A DNA stretch of 64,000 bases from Jiangella mangrovi (GTDB lineage: Bacteria; Actinomycetota; Actinomycetes; Jiangellales; Jiangellaceae): contig NZ_JACHMM010000001.1 of the NCBI RefSeq assembly GCF_014204975.1, positions 2,294,001 through 2,358,000 on the forward strand, read 5' to 3'. Below the pieces are notes generated by a model that saw only the letters and a program-made list of their open reading frames with translations, searched no databases and was not told where the DNA came from. The first letter of the stretch is position 1; each line of letters begins with the position of its first letter. Below, one piece after another: positions 1 to 8,124 of the stretch. Position numbers and translations under genes: made by a program.

Positions 1-521
1 AGCGCCTCGGCCGAGAACCCGCCGAACACGACGGAGTGGATGGCGCCGATGCGGGCGCACGCCAGCATCGACACGGCGGCCTCGGGGATCATCGGCAGGT
101 AGATCGCGACGCGGTCGCCGTGGCCGATGCCGAGCTCGGTCAGCGCGTTGGCGGCCTTCGAGACCTCGCGCTGCAGGTCGGCGTAGGTGAGGGTGCGCGA
201 GTCGCCCGGCTCACCCTCCCAGTGGATCGCGACGCGGTCGCCGTGGCCGGCCTCGACGTGCCGGTCGACGCAGTTGTATGCCACGTTGAGCCTGCCGCCG
301 ACGAACCACTTCGCGAACGGCGGATTGCTCCAGTCGAGCACCTGCGACCACTCGGTGTCCCACGACAGCAGCTCGCGCGCCTGGCGCTCCCAGAACGCCA
401 GCCGGTCCGCGGCCGCCTCCTCGTACAGGTCGGCCTTGGCGTTGGCCTGCGCTGCGAACTCCTCGGACGGAGGGAAGCTCCGGTCCTCGTGCAGCAGATT
501 GGAGAGAGCGTCATTGGTCAC
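1..521 (-). CDS. acs: acetyl-CoA synthetase, N-terminal part (runs off window)
   Basis: Activates acetate to acetyl-CoA through acetyl-adenylate in the cytoplasm. About 173 N-terminal residues are visible. They include the region typical of the Acs N-terminal cap (an FWERQARELL-like stretch), then WFVGGRLNVAYNCVDRH and the start of the AMP-binding domain, ending near SVVFGGFSAEA. The GTG at 519-521 is chosen because an AAGGAG ribosome site lies 9 bases upstream. The gene follows the acetate-type symporter on the same strand, which fits an uptake-and-activation operon. The adenylation and C-terminal domains lie outside the window. Confidence 0.93.
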   Translation of the reverse strand, partial: MTNDALSNLLHEDRSFPPSEEFAAQANAKADLYEEAAADRLAFWERQARELLSWDTEWSQVLDWSNPPFAKWFVGGRLNVAYNCVDRHVEAGHGDRVAIHWEGEPGDSRTLTYADLQREVSKAANALTELGIGHGDRVAIYLPMIPEAAVSMLACARIGAIHSVVFGGFSAEA

Positions 522-574
522 GTTCGTCTGCTCCTTGTCGACGGTCGTGCAGCTGGTGCGCCCGGGCAGCGCAC

Positions 575-652
575 CCGAGCGCGCTGCCGTCTTACCTCAC
601 CATCGCATGTGCCCGCGGGGCAAGGACGGTGAGGTCGACGGCAGCGCGCGCC
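575..652 (-). terminator. long hairpin between symporter and acs
   Basis: Arms near 579-601 and 628-650 pair through GCGCGCTGCCGTC/GACGGCAGCGCGC and ACCTCACC/GGTGAGGT around a 26-base loop. No T-tract follows on the minus strand, so it may be an attenuator or mRNA-processing hairpin that lowers acs expression relative to the symporter, rather than a full terminator. Confidence 0.5.
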
Positions 653-667
653 GGGGTGGGTGCGGGC

Positions 668-2284
668 TCAGTGCGAGGAGGTGGCCTTCTCGGCTCCGGC
701 GCCGCTCAGCGACCGGACCTCCATCTCCGCGTACTTGGACGCGTTGTACTCCTTGGACAGCCGTGCGCCCAGGAAACCGAACAAGAATCCGGCCGGTATG
801 GAGATGATCCCGGGGTTGTCCAACGGGAACCAGTGGAAGTCGACGTCCTGGAGCATCGACGGGCTGCGGCCAGTCGCCGGGTTCACCGGCTTGCCCGACA
901 CCACCGGCGAGAAGACGATCAGCGTCACCGCGGTGAGCAGACCGCCGTAGATGCTCCACACCGCGCCCCGGGTGTTGAAGCGCTTCCAGAACAGCGAGTA
1001 GAGGATCACCGGCAGGTTCGCGCTGGCGGCGACGGCGAACGCGAGCGCCACGAGGAACGCGATGTTCTGGCCGTTGGCGAAGATGCCGCCGACGATGGCC
1101 ACCGCGCCGATGACGACCGCCGTGATCCGGGCGACCCGGACCTCGTCGTTCGCCTCGACCTCGCCCTTCTTGATGACGTTGGCGTACACGTCGTGCGCGA
1201 ACGAGGCCGACGCGGTGATCGTCAGGCCCGCCACGACGGCGAGGATGGTCGCGAACGCGACGGCGGCGATGATGCCGAGCAGGATCGTGCCGCCCAGCTC
1301 GTAGGCCAGCAGCGGCGCCGCGGAGTTCACGCCGCCCGGTGCGCCCAGGATCTCTTCCGGCCCGACGAGCGCGCCGGCGCCGTAGCCGAGTACCAGCGTC
1401 AGCAGGTAGAACAGGCCGATCAGGGCGATCGCCCACGTCACGCTGTGCCGGGCGTCGCGCGCCGTCGGCACCGTGTAGAACCGCATCAGTACGTGCGGCA
1501 GGCCGGCGGTGCCGAGCACCAGGGCCAGCGCCAGCGAGATGAAGTCCAGCTTCGAGGTGTCCGACGCGCCGTACTGGTTCATCGGGTCGAGCAGGCCGGC
1601 CGCGCCGCCCGCGGAGTCGACGGCCGCACCGAGCAGCTGCGACAGGTTGAAGTCGTGCTGGGCCAGCACCCAGATGGTCATGACGAAGGCGCCGGCGATG
1701 AGCAGGACCGCCTTGACGATCTGCACCCAGGTGGTGCCCTTCATGCCGCCGACCAGCACGTAGAAGACCATCAGTGCGCCGACGACGCCGATGACGACGC
1801 CCTGGCCGCCCCGGTCGGTGACGCCGAGCAGCAGGGCGACGAGGCCGCCGGCGCCGGCCATCTGCGCCAGCAGGTAGAAGAACGACACCGCCAGCGTCGA
1901 CGTCGCGGCCGCGGTGCGCACCGGGCGCTGCCGCATCCGGAACGACAACACGTCGGCCATGGTGAACCGGCCGGTGTTGCGCAGCAGCTCGGCGACCAGG
2001 AGCAGCGCGACCAGCCACGCCACCAGGAAGCCGATGGAGTAGAGGAAGCCGTCGTAGCCGTAGATGGCGATGGCGCCGGCGATGCCGAGGAACGACGCGG
2101 CCGACAGGTAGTCGCCGGCGATCGCGATGCCGTTCTGCTGGCCGGTGAACGCCCGGCCGCCGGCGTAGTAGTCCGCCGCGGTCTTGTTGTTGCGCGACGC
2201 CCGCAGCACGATGACCAGCGTGATCGCGACGAAGACCGCGAAGATCGTGATGTTGACGCCGGGGCTTCCGACATGGGTGTCCAT
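668..2284 (-). CDS. actP: cation/acetate-type symporter (SSS family)
   Basis: Sodium- or proton-coupled uptake of acetate or related monocarboxylates across the membrane. The 538-residue protein has about 13 hydrophobic segments and SSS hallmarks: DYYAGGRAFTGQQNG, then IAGDYLSAASFLGIAG, and GTAGLPHVLMRFYTVP in the middle. Length and motifs match ActP/MctC. It starts one base inside the end of the DUF485 gene (TGATG junction) and lies upstream of acs, so DUF485-symporter-acs is a likely acetate operon. Pyruvate or propionate as substrate cannot be excluded. Confidence 0.92.
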   Translation of the reverse strand: MDTHVGSPGVNITIFAVFVAITLVIVLRASRNNKTAADYYAGGRAFTGQQNGIAIAGDYLSAASFLGIAGAIAIYGYDGFLYSIGFLVAWLVALLLVAELLRNTGRFTMADVLSFRMRQRPVRTAAATSTLAVSFFYLLAQMAGAGGLVALLLGVTDRGGQGVVIGVVGALMVFYVLVGGMKGTTWVQIVKAVLLIAGAFVMTIWVLAQHDFNLSQLLGAAVDSAGGAAGLLDPMNQYGASDTSKLDFISLALALVLGTAGLPHVLMRFYTVPTARDARHSVTWAIALIGLFYLLTLVLGYGAGALVGPEEILGAPGGVNSAAPLLAYELGGTILLGIIAAVAFATILAVVAGLTITASASFAHDVYANVIKKGEVEANDEVRVARITAVVIGAVAIVGGIFANGQNIAFLVALAFAVAASANLPVILYSLFWKRFNTRGAVWSIYGGLLTAVTLIVFSPVVSGKPVNPATGRSPSMLQDVDFHWFPLDNPGIISIPAGFLFGFLGARLSKEYNASKYAEMEVRSLSGAGAEKATSSH

Positions 2285-2634
2285 CAGCGTGCCCCCTCCA
2301 GCTCGTCACGGATCTGCTTCGCGATCGGGTCCAGCTTCCGGTCCGCGTGCCGCACGTACAGCCACGTGATCAGGAACGTCGACGCGAACTGGCCGAGACC
2401 GAACAGCAGGCCGACGTTGATGTTGCCGGCCACCCGCTGGGACATGAAGTCGACCGCGTACGTCGACAGCAGCACGTAGAGCAGGTACCAGGCCAGGAAC
2501 GCGGCGGTCATCGGGAACGCGAAGTTGCGGAACCTGCGGCGCAGCTCGGCGAACTCCGGGCTGGCCTGCATCCGCTCGTATTCCTCGGCGGTGGGTACGG
2601 CGCGTTCGGGCGGGGGTGTCTCGAGACTGGCCAC
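2284..2634 (-). CDS. DUF485 membrane protein, symporter partner
   Basis: Small protein of 116 residues with a charged N-terminus, two membrane segments (about residues 40-62 and 72-94) and a charged tail. This is the DUF485 arrangement found directly upstream of actP in many bacteria, where it is thought to be an accessory to the symporter. The GTG start has a GAGGAGG ribosome site 8 bases upstream. The stop codon overlaps the symporter ATG by one base, giving tight translational coupling. Its molecular role is not established. Confidence 0.85.
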   Translation of the reverse strand: MASLETPPPERAVPTAEEYERMQASPEFAELRRRFRNFAFPMTAAFLAWYLLYVLLSTYAVDFMSQRVAGNINVGLLFGLGQFASTFLITWLYVRHADRKLDPIAKQIRDELEGAR

Positions 2635-2834
2635 GCTCCGACCTCCTCGTCGTCATGTGGTCCGGCTCACAGTGATCCGGTTGTGGGGCGCCACGGTAGG
2701 GCCGCCGCCTGCGGGCTCGGGAGACGCCTCGCGCGGGCTGTCGGTGAGCGGTACATGGGTGCGGCGTGCGGGTCTCGCCCCTGCGACGAGCGGTCGTCCG
2801 TCTGCGACGAGCGGTCGGAACACGAGACCTCAGA

Positions 2835-2880
2835 ATAGTACGGATAGCTGTACTATTGTTGGGATGGCCCAACGATAGTT
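2835..2880 (+). promoter_or_regulatory. two inverted repeats before the nucleotidyltransferase gene
   Basis: ATAGTAC (2835-2841) and GTACTAT (2850-2856) form a perfect inverted repeat. It overlaps a second one, ACTATTGTTGGG (2852-2863) and CCCAACGATAGT (2868-2879), which has 12-base arms with one mismatch and a 4-base centre. Both sit just upstream of the ribosome site (GGTGAGGAGG) of the gene starting at 2899, in a locally AT-rich patch. They are probably the operator for the winged-helix part of that gene's product. Confidence 0.6.
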
Positions 2881-2898
2881 GGTGAGGAGGCCTGTCTC

Positions 2899-3519
2899 GT
2901 GCAACTGTCGCAGCCACTGGCTGTGGTGACGCCGACCCTCGACGGCCCGGTGTTGACTGCTCTCGCGCTGGCGGACCGAGCCTTCACCACCGGGCAACTC
3001 GGACGCGTGCTGGGCCGCGGGTCGGAGGAGGGGATCCGCAAGGTCCTGCGCCGGCTGGCTGAACAAGGGGTGGTGTCGGCCGAACAGGTCGGGCCTGCGG
3101 TCAGCTACCGGCTGAACCGGGACCATCTGGCGGCACAGCACATCGTCGGCCTGGCAAGCCTGCGAAGCACCTTCCTGCACAGAATGGAACAGAAGCTCGC
3201 CGGCTGGGAACAGCCGCCTGTCTACGCCGCGCTGTTCGGCTCGGCCGGGCGGGGCGAGATGAGGCCCGACAGCGACATCGACGTGCTCCTGATCCGTGCG
3301 AACGACGCGGACGAGGTGGTCTGGGGACGACAGGTGGACGACCTGGTCGAGGTGGTCACCCGTTGGACCGGCAATGACACCAGGCCGCTGGAATACACGG
3401 TCGCCGAACTGCGCCGGTCCGGGGGCGAGCCGGTGCTACGCGATGTGCTGAGAACCGGGGTGACCGTCGTCGGAGATCGATCCTGGCTGGGCAGGCGACT
3501 GCGAGAGAGGACGGTCTGA
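2899..3519 (+). CDS. winged-helix plus minimal nucleotidyltransferase (MNT), probable antitoxin
   Basis: The 206-residue protein has an N-terminal winged helix-turn-helix (about residues 15-75, with RKVLRRLAEQGVVSAE as recognition region) and a MNT domain (about 85-190). The MNT catalytic signature GSAGRGEMRPDSDIDVLLI is intact. The GTG start is set by GGTGAGGAGG upstream. A HEPN-like gene follows after 5 bases. In known MNT/HEPN toxin-antitoxin pairs the MNT partner adenylylates and silences the HEPN RNase. The fused DNA-binding domain suggests it also represses its own promoter. Confidence 0.75.
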   Translation: MQLSQPLAVVTPTLDGPVLTALALADRAFTTGQLGRVLGRGSEEGIRKVLRRLAEQGVVSAEQVGPAVSYRLNRDHLAAQHIVGLASLRSTFLHRMEQKLAGWEQPPVYAALFGSAGRGEMRPDSDIDVLLIRANDADEVVWGRQVDDLVEVVTRWTGNDTRPLEYTVAELRRSGGEPVLRDVLRTGVTVVGDRSWLGRRLRERTV

Positions 3520-3524
3520 GACGT

Positions 3525-3923
3525 ATGGGTGCACGACCCTGCCCCGTCACGGTGCGTCGCGGCCGGATGCTCAAGGCGGAGGGCTTTCTCCAAGCAGCCG
3601 ACGACATCGACCTGCTCGATGACGGTGAGCAGTTGCGCGATTCCGTCGTGACGCTCTACGTGCATGCGGGCATCGCCGCGTCCGACGTCATCTGCTGCGC
3701 GCGGCTCGGACAGCATCCGATCGGGGACAACCATGCCGAGGCGATCGGATTGCTGAAGACGGCCGACTCCGGCTCGAGCCGCCACCTCGCTGTGTTGCTG
3801 TCGATGAAGACGAAGGCTGGCTACAGCCACCTGGGTGCCAGTGCCGCCGATGTCAAGAAAGCCGCGCGCGCCGCGGCGCAACTGGTCGAGTCGGCGCGGT
3901 CGGCAAGCCTCGGACACGGCTGA
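3525..3923 (+). CDS. HEPN-like partner of the nucleotidyltransferase, possible toxin
   Basis: The 132-residue, mostly helical protein contains a TLYVHAGIAASDVICCARLG helix followed by a KTKAGYSHL segment, the layout of HEPN proteins encoded beside MNT genes. Canonical HEPN RNases carry R-x4-6-H. Here the candidate residues are RLGQH and a later RHL...H, so the active site is not textbook and toxicity is uncertain. The ATG at 3525 is only 5 bases after the upstream stop, so the two are co-transcribed. A start at the methionine in GRMLKAEGF is also possible. Confidence 0.6.
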   Translation: MGARPCPVTVRRGRMLKAEGFLQAADDIDLLDDGEQLRDSVVTLYVHAGIAASDVICCARLGQHPIGDNHAEAIGLLKTADSGSSRHLAVLLSMKTKAGYSHLGASAADVKKAARAAAQLVESARSASLGHG

Positions 3924-3949
3924 TCAGCAGTATCTCGTGCTGCTTGGCC

Positions 3950-5677
3950 TCAGGTGCGCCAGCGGTCCTCGGGGTCCCAGTCGCCGCGGTTGAGGTCGAG
4001 GTTCTCGGGCGTGTGCAGCCGGACCATGGTGCGGTTCACGCCCGGCGCGAGGTGCTGCTGCGTCCCGAGCGACACCACGATCATCACGAGGAACGCGAGC
4101 GGCATCGTCCAGGCCGCCGGCTGGGCGAGCAGCGCGCCCACCCACCCCCCTTGCGGCCCACCCAGGATCGTCACCACGACGGCCGCCGTCGAGGCGCCGC
4201 CGCCGGCGAGCAGCCCGGCCACCGCCCCCGGCCAGGTGAGCCGCCGCCACCAGATGCCGAGCAGCAGCAGCGGGCAGAAGGACGACGCCGCGACGGCGAA
4301 GGCGAGCCCGACGACGTCGGCGATGCCGAGGAACGGGCTGGTCAGCGCCAGTCCGATCGGGACCAGCAGGGCCAGGAACGCACCCAGCCGGAAGCCGGTC
4401 ACGGGGTTGCGGACCCGCCCGTGCAGCAGGTCCTGCGACAGCACGCCGGCCACGGACACCGTCAGCCCGGACGACGTCGACAGGAACGCGGCGAACGCGC
4501 CCGCCGTCACCAGCATCGACAACGCCTCGCCCGCCACCCCGTCGATCAACCGGGCCGGCAGCACCAGCACCACGGCGTCCGTCCGACCCGTCAGCAGCAG
4601 CTCCGGTGTGTACAGCCGTCCGAGCGCGCCGTACAGCCCGGGCAGCACGTAGAACACGCCCAAGAGACCCAGCACCGCCAGCGTCGTGCGCCGCGCGGCT
4701 CGCCCGTCGGGGTTGGTGTAGAACCGCACGAGCACGTGCGGCAGTCCCATCGTCCCGAAGAACAGCGCGATGATCAGCGAGTACGTCGCGTACAGCGGGT
4801 GGTCGCCGCCGGCGGTCAGCGGCAGCGCCCACGATTCGCCGGTCATCGGGGTCAGCGACGACGCGTGCGGAATGGGCGCGCCGGCCGGGAAGTCCAGCAC
4901 GGTCCCCGCCGAGACGTCGTGCGGGCCCGGCTCCAGCACCAGCGCCGCGCCGTCCGCCACGACCGTGACCCGCGACGGCACGTCGATCGTCACGTCGGTG
5001 GTGACCTCGACCGACGTCGGCTCATCGAAGACCGGCGACCCCGGCGCCGCCAGCTCCGGCCGGCCGTCGTTCAGCCACACCAGCAGCAGGAAGATCACCG
5101 GCACCAGCAGCGCCGTCAGCTTCAGCCAGTACTGGAACGCCTGGACGAACGTGATGCTGCGCATGCCGCCGCCGAGCACGCTCACCAGCACGACGACGGC
5201 GACGACGACGGGTCCGGCCCACAGCGGCGCCCCGGTGACGGTGCGCAGCGTCAGCCCGGCGGCCTGGAACTGCGGCAGCAGGTAGAGCCAGCCGATGGTG
5301 ACGACGAGGATGCTCGCCATCCGCCGCGCCGCCGAGGACTCCAGCCGCGCCTCGGCGAAGTCCGGCAGCGTGTATGCGCCCGACCGCCGTAGTGGTGCCG
5401 CCACCAGCACCAGCAGCATGAGGTAGCCGGCGGTGTAGCCGACCGGGAACCAGAGCATGTCGGTGCCGTACGCCAGCACCAGCCCTGCCACGCCCAGGAA
5501 CGACGCCGCCGACAGGTACTCGCCGCCGATGGCCGACGCGTTCCACCACGGCGTCACGGTCCGCGAGGCGACGTAGAAGTCGCTGGTCGTGCGGGCCGCG
5601 CGGACCCCGTACATGCCGATGAGCACCGTCGCCAGCGCCGTCAGGACGACCGCGACGATGCCGGTCGACGAGCTCAC
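3950..5677 (-). CDS. second sodium/solute symporter, monocarboxylate type
   Basis: The 575-residue SSS transporter has FYVASRTVTPWWNASAIGGE near the N-terminus, YLSAASFLGVAG, and GTMGLPHVLVRFYTNPDG in the centre, so it resembles ActP/MctC. It differs by a soluble insert of about 90 residues (around 210-300) that includes a TSVEVTTDVTIDVPSRVTV stretch. The GTG at 5675-5677 is chosen because it overlaps the preceding stop by four bases; a longer in-frame reading lacks symporter homology. It is the last gene of a sensor-regulator-small membrane protein-transporter operon and ends tail-to-tail with the HEPN gene. Confidence 0.88.
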   Translation of the reverse strand: MSSSTGIVAVVLTALATVLIGMYGVRAARTTSDFYVASRTVTPWWNASAIGGEYLSAASFLGVAGLVLAYGTDMLWFPVGYTAGYLMLLVLVAAPLRRSGAYTLPDFAEARLESSAARRMASILVVTIGWLYLLPQFQAAGLTLRTVTGAPLWAGPVVVAVVVLVSVLGGGMRSITFVQAFQYWLKLTALLVPVIFLLLVWLNDGRPELAAPGSPVFDEPTSVEVTTDVTIDVPSRVTVVADGAALVLEPGPHDVSAGTVLDFPAGAPIPHASSLTPMTGESWALPLTAGGDHPLYATYSLIIALFFGTMGLPHVLVRFYTNPDGRAARRTTLAVLGLLGVFYVLPGLYGALGRLYTPELLLTGRTDAVVLVLPARLIDGVAGEALSMLVTAGAFAAFLSTSSGLTVSVAGVLSQDLLHGRVRNPVTGFRLGAFLALLVPIGLALTSPFLGIADVVGLAFAVAASSFCPLLLLGIWWRRLTWPGAVAGLLAGGGASTAAVVVTILGGPQGGWVGALLAQPAAWTMPLAFLVMIVVSLGTQQHLAPGVNRTMVRLHTPENLDLNRGDWDPEDRWRT

Positions 5678-6036
5678 GGGCGGTTCACCATGTCGCCGAA
5701 GTCGCGCTCGACCCGCTCGGCCGCCCGCACGTAGAACCAGGCCGCCGCGACCAGCGCCGGGTAGATCAGCCCGCCGAGCACCAGCCACGGCAGCGGCACC
5801 CCGGCCAGCTCGATCGCGCTGATCCGGGGCACGACGGCGAACAGCAGTGGCAGCGTCGCGAGCAGCCCGAGGACGACACCCGCCACGGACAGGCTGAGCC
5901 GCAGCTGGGCCCGGAGCAACGCCCGCATGTACACCTCGCCGAGCTGCGTCTGCTCGTCGATCTCCGCGGTCACCGCGCGTCGCCGGGCCGGTGGGCGACG
6001 GCGACGGGGTCCCGTGACGGTGACCCGCTCGGTCAT
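5674..6036 (-). CDS. small two-helix membrane protein, symporter partner
   Basis: The 120-residue protein has a basic N-terminus, two hydrophobic segments (about residues 47-70 and 80-103) and a charged tail ending near AERVERDFGDMVNRP. By position and topology it takes the place that DUF485 has beside ActP, although it is not clearly DUF485. It lies 4 bases after the LytTR gene and overlaps the symporter start by four bases. A role in assembly or activity of that symporter is an inference. Confidence 0.7.
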   Translation of the reverse strand: MTERVTVTGPRRRRPPARRRAVTAEIDEQTQLGEVYMRALLRAQLRLSLSVAGVVLGLLATLPLLFAVVPRISAIELAGVPLPWLVLGGLIYPALVAAAWFYVRAAERVERDFGDMVNRP

Positions 6037-6040
6037 CGTG

Positions 6041-6790
6041 TCACCGGTTGCCGCCGGCCCGCCGGACCAGGCGGTCGCGCAGGTCGCGGGTGTGCCGCCG
6101 GCTGACCGGGAGGGTGGTGTCGCCGATGACGACGGTGTACCGCCCGGCGTCGGCGCGCAGCTCCTCGATGGACGTCAGCGCGACGAGGTAGCTGCGGTGG
6201 ATGCGCACGAACCCGGCCTGCGCCCAGCGGTCCTCCAGCGTCGCGAGCGGCACCCGCAGCAGGTGGCTGCCGCCGTCGGACGTGTGCAGCCGCGCGTAGT
6301 CGCCCTGCGCGCTGACGTAGGCGACCTCGCTGCGGCGAATGAATCGGGTGACGCCGCCGAGCTCGACGGAGATGGTCTCGTCGTCGGAGTCGTCGCCGGC
6401 CACCGAGGCGGCAGCGGCGCGAGTCCCGTTGACGGCGTCGGTGGCCCGCCGGATCGCCTCGAACAGCCGCTCGCGCCGGTACGGCTTCATGACGTAGTCG
6501 ACGGCGTGCAGGTCGAACGCGGTGACGGCGTGGTCGTCGTAGGCGGTGACGAACACGACGGCGGGCGGGCGGCGGAAGCGGGCCAGGACGCGGGCGAGGT
6601 CGAGCCCGGACAGCCCCGGCATCCGGATGTCGAGGAAGACGGTGTCGACGTGCTGCTGCTCGAGCAGCCGGAGCGCGCCGGCGCCGTCGCCCGCGGTCAG
6701 CACCTGGCCGACGTGCTCGTTCTGCTCCAGCAGGAAGGCGAGCTCGGCCAGCGCCGGTGGCTCGTCGTCGACCGCCAGAACGCTGAGCAT
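6041..6790 (-). CDS. LytTR-family response regulator
   Basis: The 249-residue protein has a receiver domain (about 1-120) with acidic pocket DDE, phospho-acceptor aspartate in VFLDIRMPG, and VTAYDDHA followed by lysine in YVMKPYRR. A LytTR DNA-binding domain follows (about 150-245; FVRIHRSYLVAL). The ATG at 6788-6790 begins the receiver; a much longer open frame upstream is not coding. It pairs with the histidine kinase 62 bases upstream and most likely controls the downstream symporter, as LytS/LytTR systems for pyruvate transporters do in other bacteria. Confidence 0.9.
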   Translation of the reverse strand: MLSVLAVDDEPPALAELAFLLEQNEHVGQVLTAGDGAGALRLLEQQHVDTVFLDIRMPGLSGLDLARVLARFRRPPAVVFVTAYDDHAVTAFDLHAVDYVMKPYRRERLFEAIRRATDAVNGTRAAAASVAGDDSDDETISVELGGVTRFIRRSEVAYVSAQGDYARLHTSDGGSHLLRVPLATLEDRWAQAGFVRIHRSYLVALTSIEELRADAGRYTVVIGDTTLPVSRRHTRDLRDRLVRRAGGNR

Positions 6791-6852
6791 GGCGGCGAGG
6801 CTAGTGCCCGGCGCCCGCGGAAGGCCAGCGTCGCGCGGCAGGGCGGCTTCCG

Positions 6853-8040
6853 TCACGTCGCGTGCACGCCCGGCCGGTACTTCGGCACCCGCAGGCTGAC
6901 CTTCGTCCCGGCGCCGTTCGCGGTCTCGATGACCAGGCCGTACTCGTCGCCGAACACCGCGCGCAGCCGCTCGTCGACGTTGCCGACGCCCACGCGGTCG
7001 CCGGCGACGTCGCCGGCCAGCAGACTGCGCGCGAGGTCCGGGTCCATGCCGACGCCGTCGTCGTCGATGCTGATCAGGGCCTCGTTGCCGGCGTCCTCGG
7101 CGACGATCGTGATGTGCCCGGGATCCGAGCGGCCCTCGAGCCCGTGCCGGACGGCGTTCTCGACCAGCGGCTGCAGGCACAGGAACGGGACGGCGACGGG
7201 GAGCACCTCGGGCGCGACCCGCAGCGTCACCGACAGGCGGTCGCCGAAGCGCGCCTTCTCGAGCGTCAGGTAGCGCTCGATGGAGCGCAGCTCCTCGGCC
7301 AGCGTGGTGAAGTCGCCGTGCCGCCGGAACGAGTACCGGGTGAAGTCGGCGAACTCGAGCAGCAGCTCGCGGGCGTGCTCGGGATCGGTGCGCACGTACG
7401 ACGCGATGGCGCCGAGCGCGTTGTAGATGAAGTGCGGCGAGATCTGCGCCCGCAGCGCCCGGATCTCGGCCTCGGCGAGCTTGGCCCGCTCGCGGTCGAA
7501 CTCGGCCAGCTCGAGCTGCCCGGACACGAACCGGGCGACCTCCTCGACGGCGCGGACCAGGCCGGCGGACGGCCGCGCCGACGTGTACGCGATGAGCGCG
7601 CCGGCGACGCGGTCGTCCATGGTCAGCGCCGCGGAGACGGCGTGGCGGACCGGGCAGTCGATGCGCTGGCACTCGACCACGTTCGGCCCGAGGACGTCGG
7701 TGTTGCCGCCGTCGAGCGCCCGGGCCGCGTGCCGCCGGACGTCGTGGACGTGCGCGTTGGCGCCGGCGCCGTCCCACGTCACGACGCCGTCGCCGTCGGT
7801 GAGCGCCAGAGCGGGCGTGGCCAGCAGCTCGCGCAGGTGCCGGACCGCCTTGTCCGCACCGGCGGCCAGGCCGGCGCGCAGCTCGGGTGAAGCGAGGCTG
7901 GTCGTGTGCAGGATCCGGTACGTCGTCTGGTCCTCGGTGGTCCCCAGCACCAGCCGCGAGCGCACCAGCCGGGTCAGCAGGACGGCCGCCAACGACACCG
8001 CGATGACCGCGACGACGAACACCACGACCTGCGACTCCAT
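6853..8040 (-). CDS. LytS-type sensor histidine kinase
   Basis: Membrane sensor kinase of 395 residues: one N-terminal membrane helix (about 5-25), a GAF-like sensing region (about 60-180), a His_kinase domain with phospho-acceptor histidine in ALRAQISPHFIYNAL (about 205-220), and an HATPase domain with PLVENAVRHGLEG and DDDGVGMD. A CQRIDC pair lies in the sensory part and could bind metal or respond to redox state. With only one membrane helix the signal may be sensed in the cytoplasm. Its gene neighbours suggest a carboxylate signal, which is an inference. Confidence 0.88.
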   Translation of the reverse strand: MESQVVVFVVAVIAVSLAAVLLTRLVRSRLVLGTTEDQTTYRILHTTSLASPELRAGLAAGADKAVRHLRELLATPALALTDGDGVVTWDGAGANAHVHDVRRHAARALDGGNTDVLGPNVVECQRIDCPVRHAVSAALTMDDRVAGALIAYTSARPSAGLVRAVEEVARFVSGQLELAEFDRERAKLAEAEIRALRAQISPHFIYNALGAIASYVRTDPEHARELLLEFADFTRYSFRRHGDFTTLAEELRSIERYLTLEKARFGDRLSVTLRVAPEVLPVAVPFLCLQPLVENAVRHGLEGRSDPGHITIVAEDAGNEALISIDDDGVGMDPDLARSLLAGDVAGDRVGVGNVDERLRAVFGDEYGLVIETANGAGTKVSLRVPKYRPGVHAT

Positions 8041-8124
8041 GCACGCAGACCCTACTGGGCGACCTGGTGCCGCCAGGAGGGAGTTCTCCTCGCCATAGCG
8101 GGGAAAAGTCCTTCCCGACTTCGC

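Noticed and set aside
629-2479. 616-codon plus-strand frame over the symporter operon
   Set aside because: Low-complexity Arg/Asp/Gln composition and complete overlap with well-recognised minus-strand genes.
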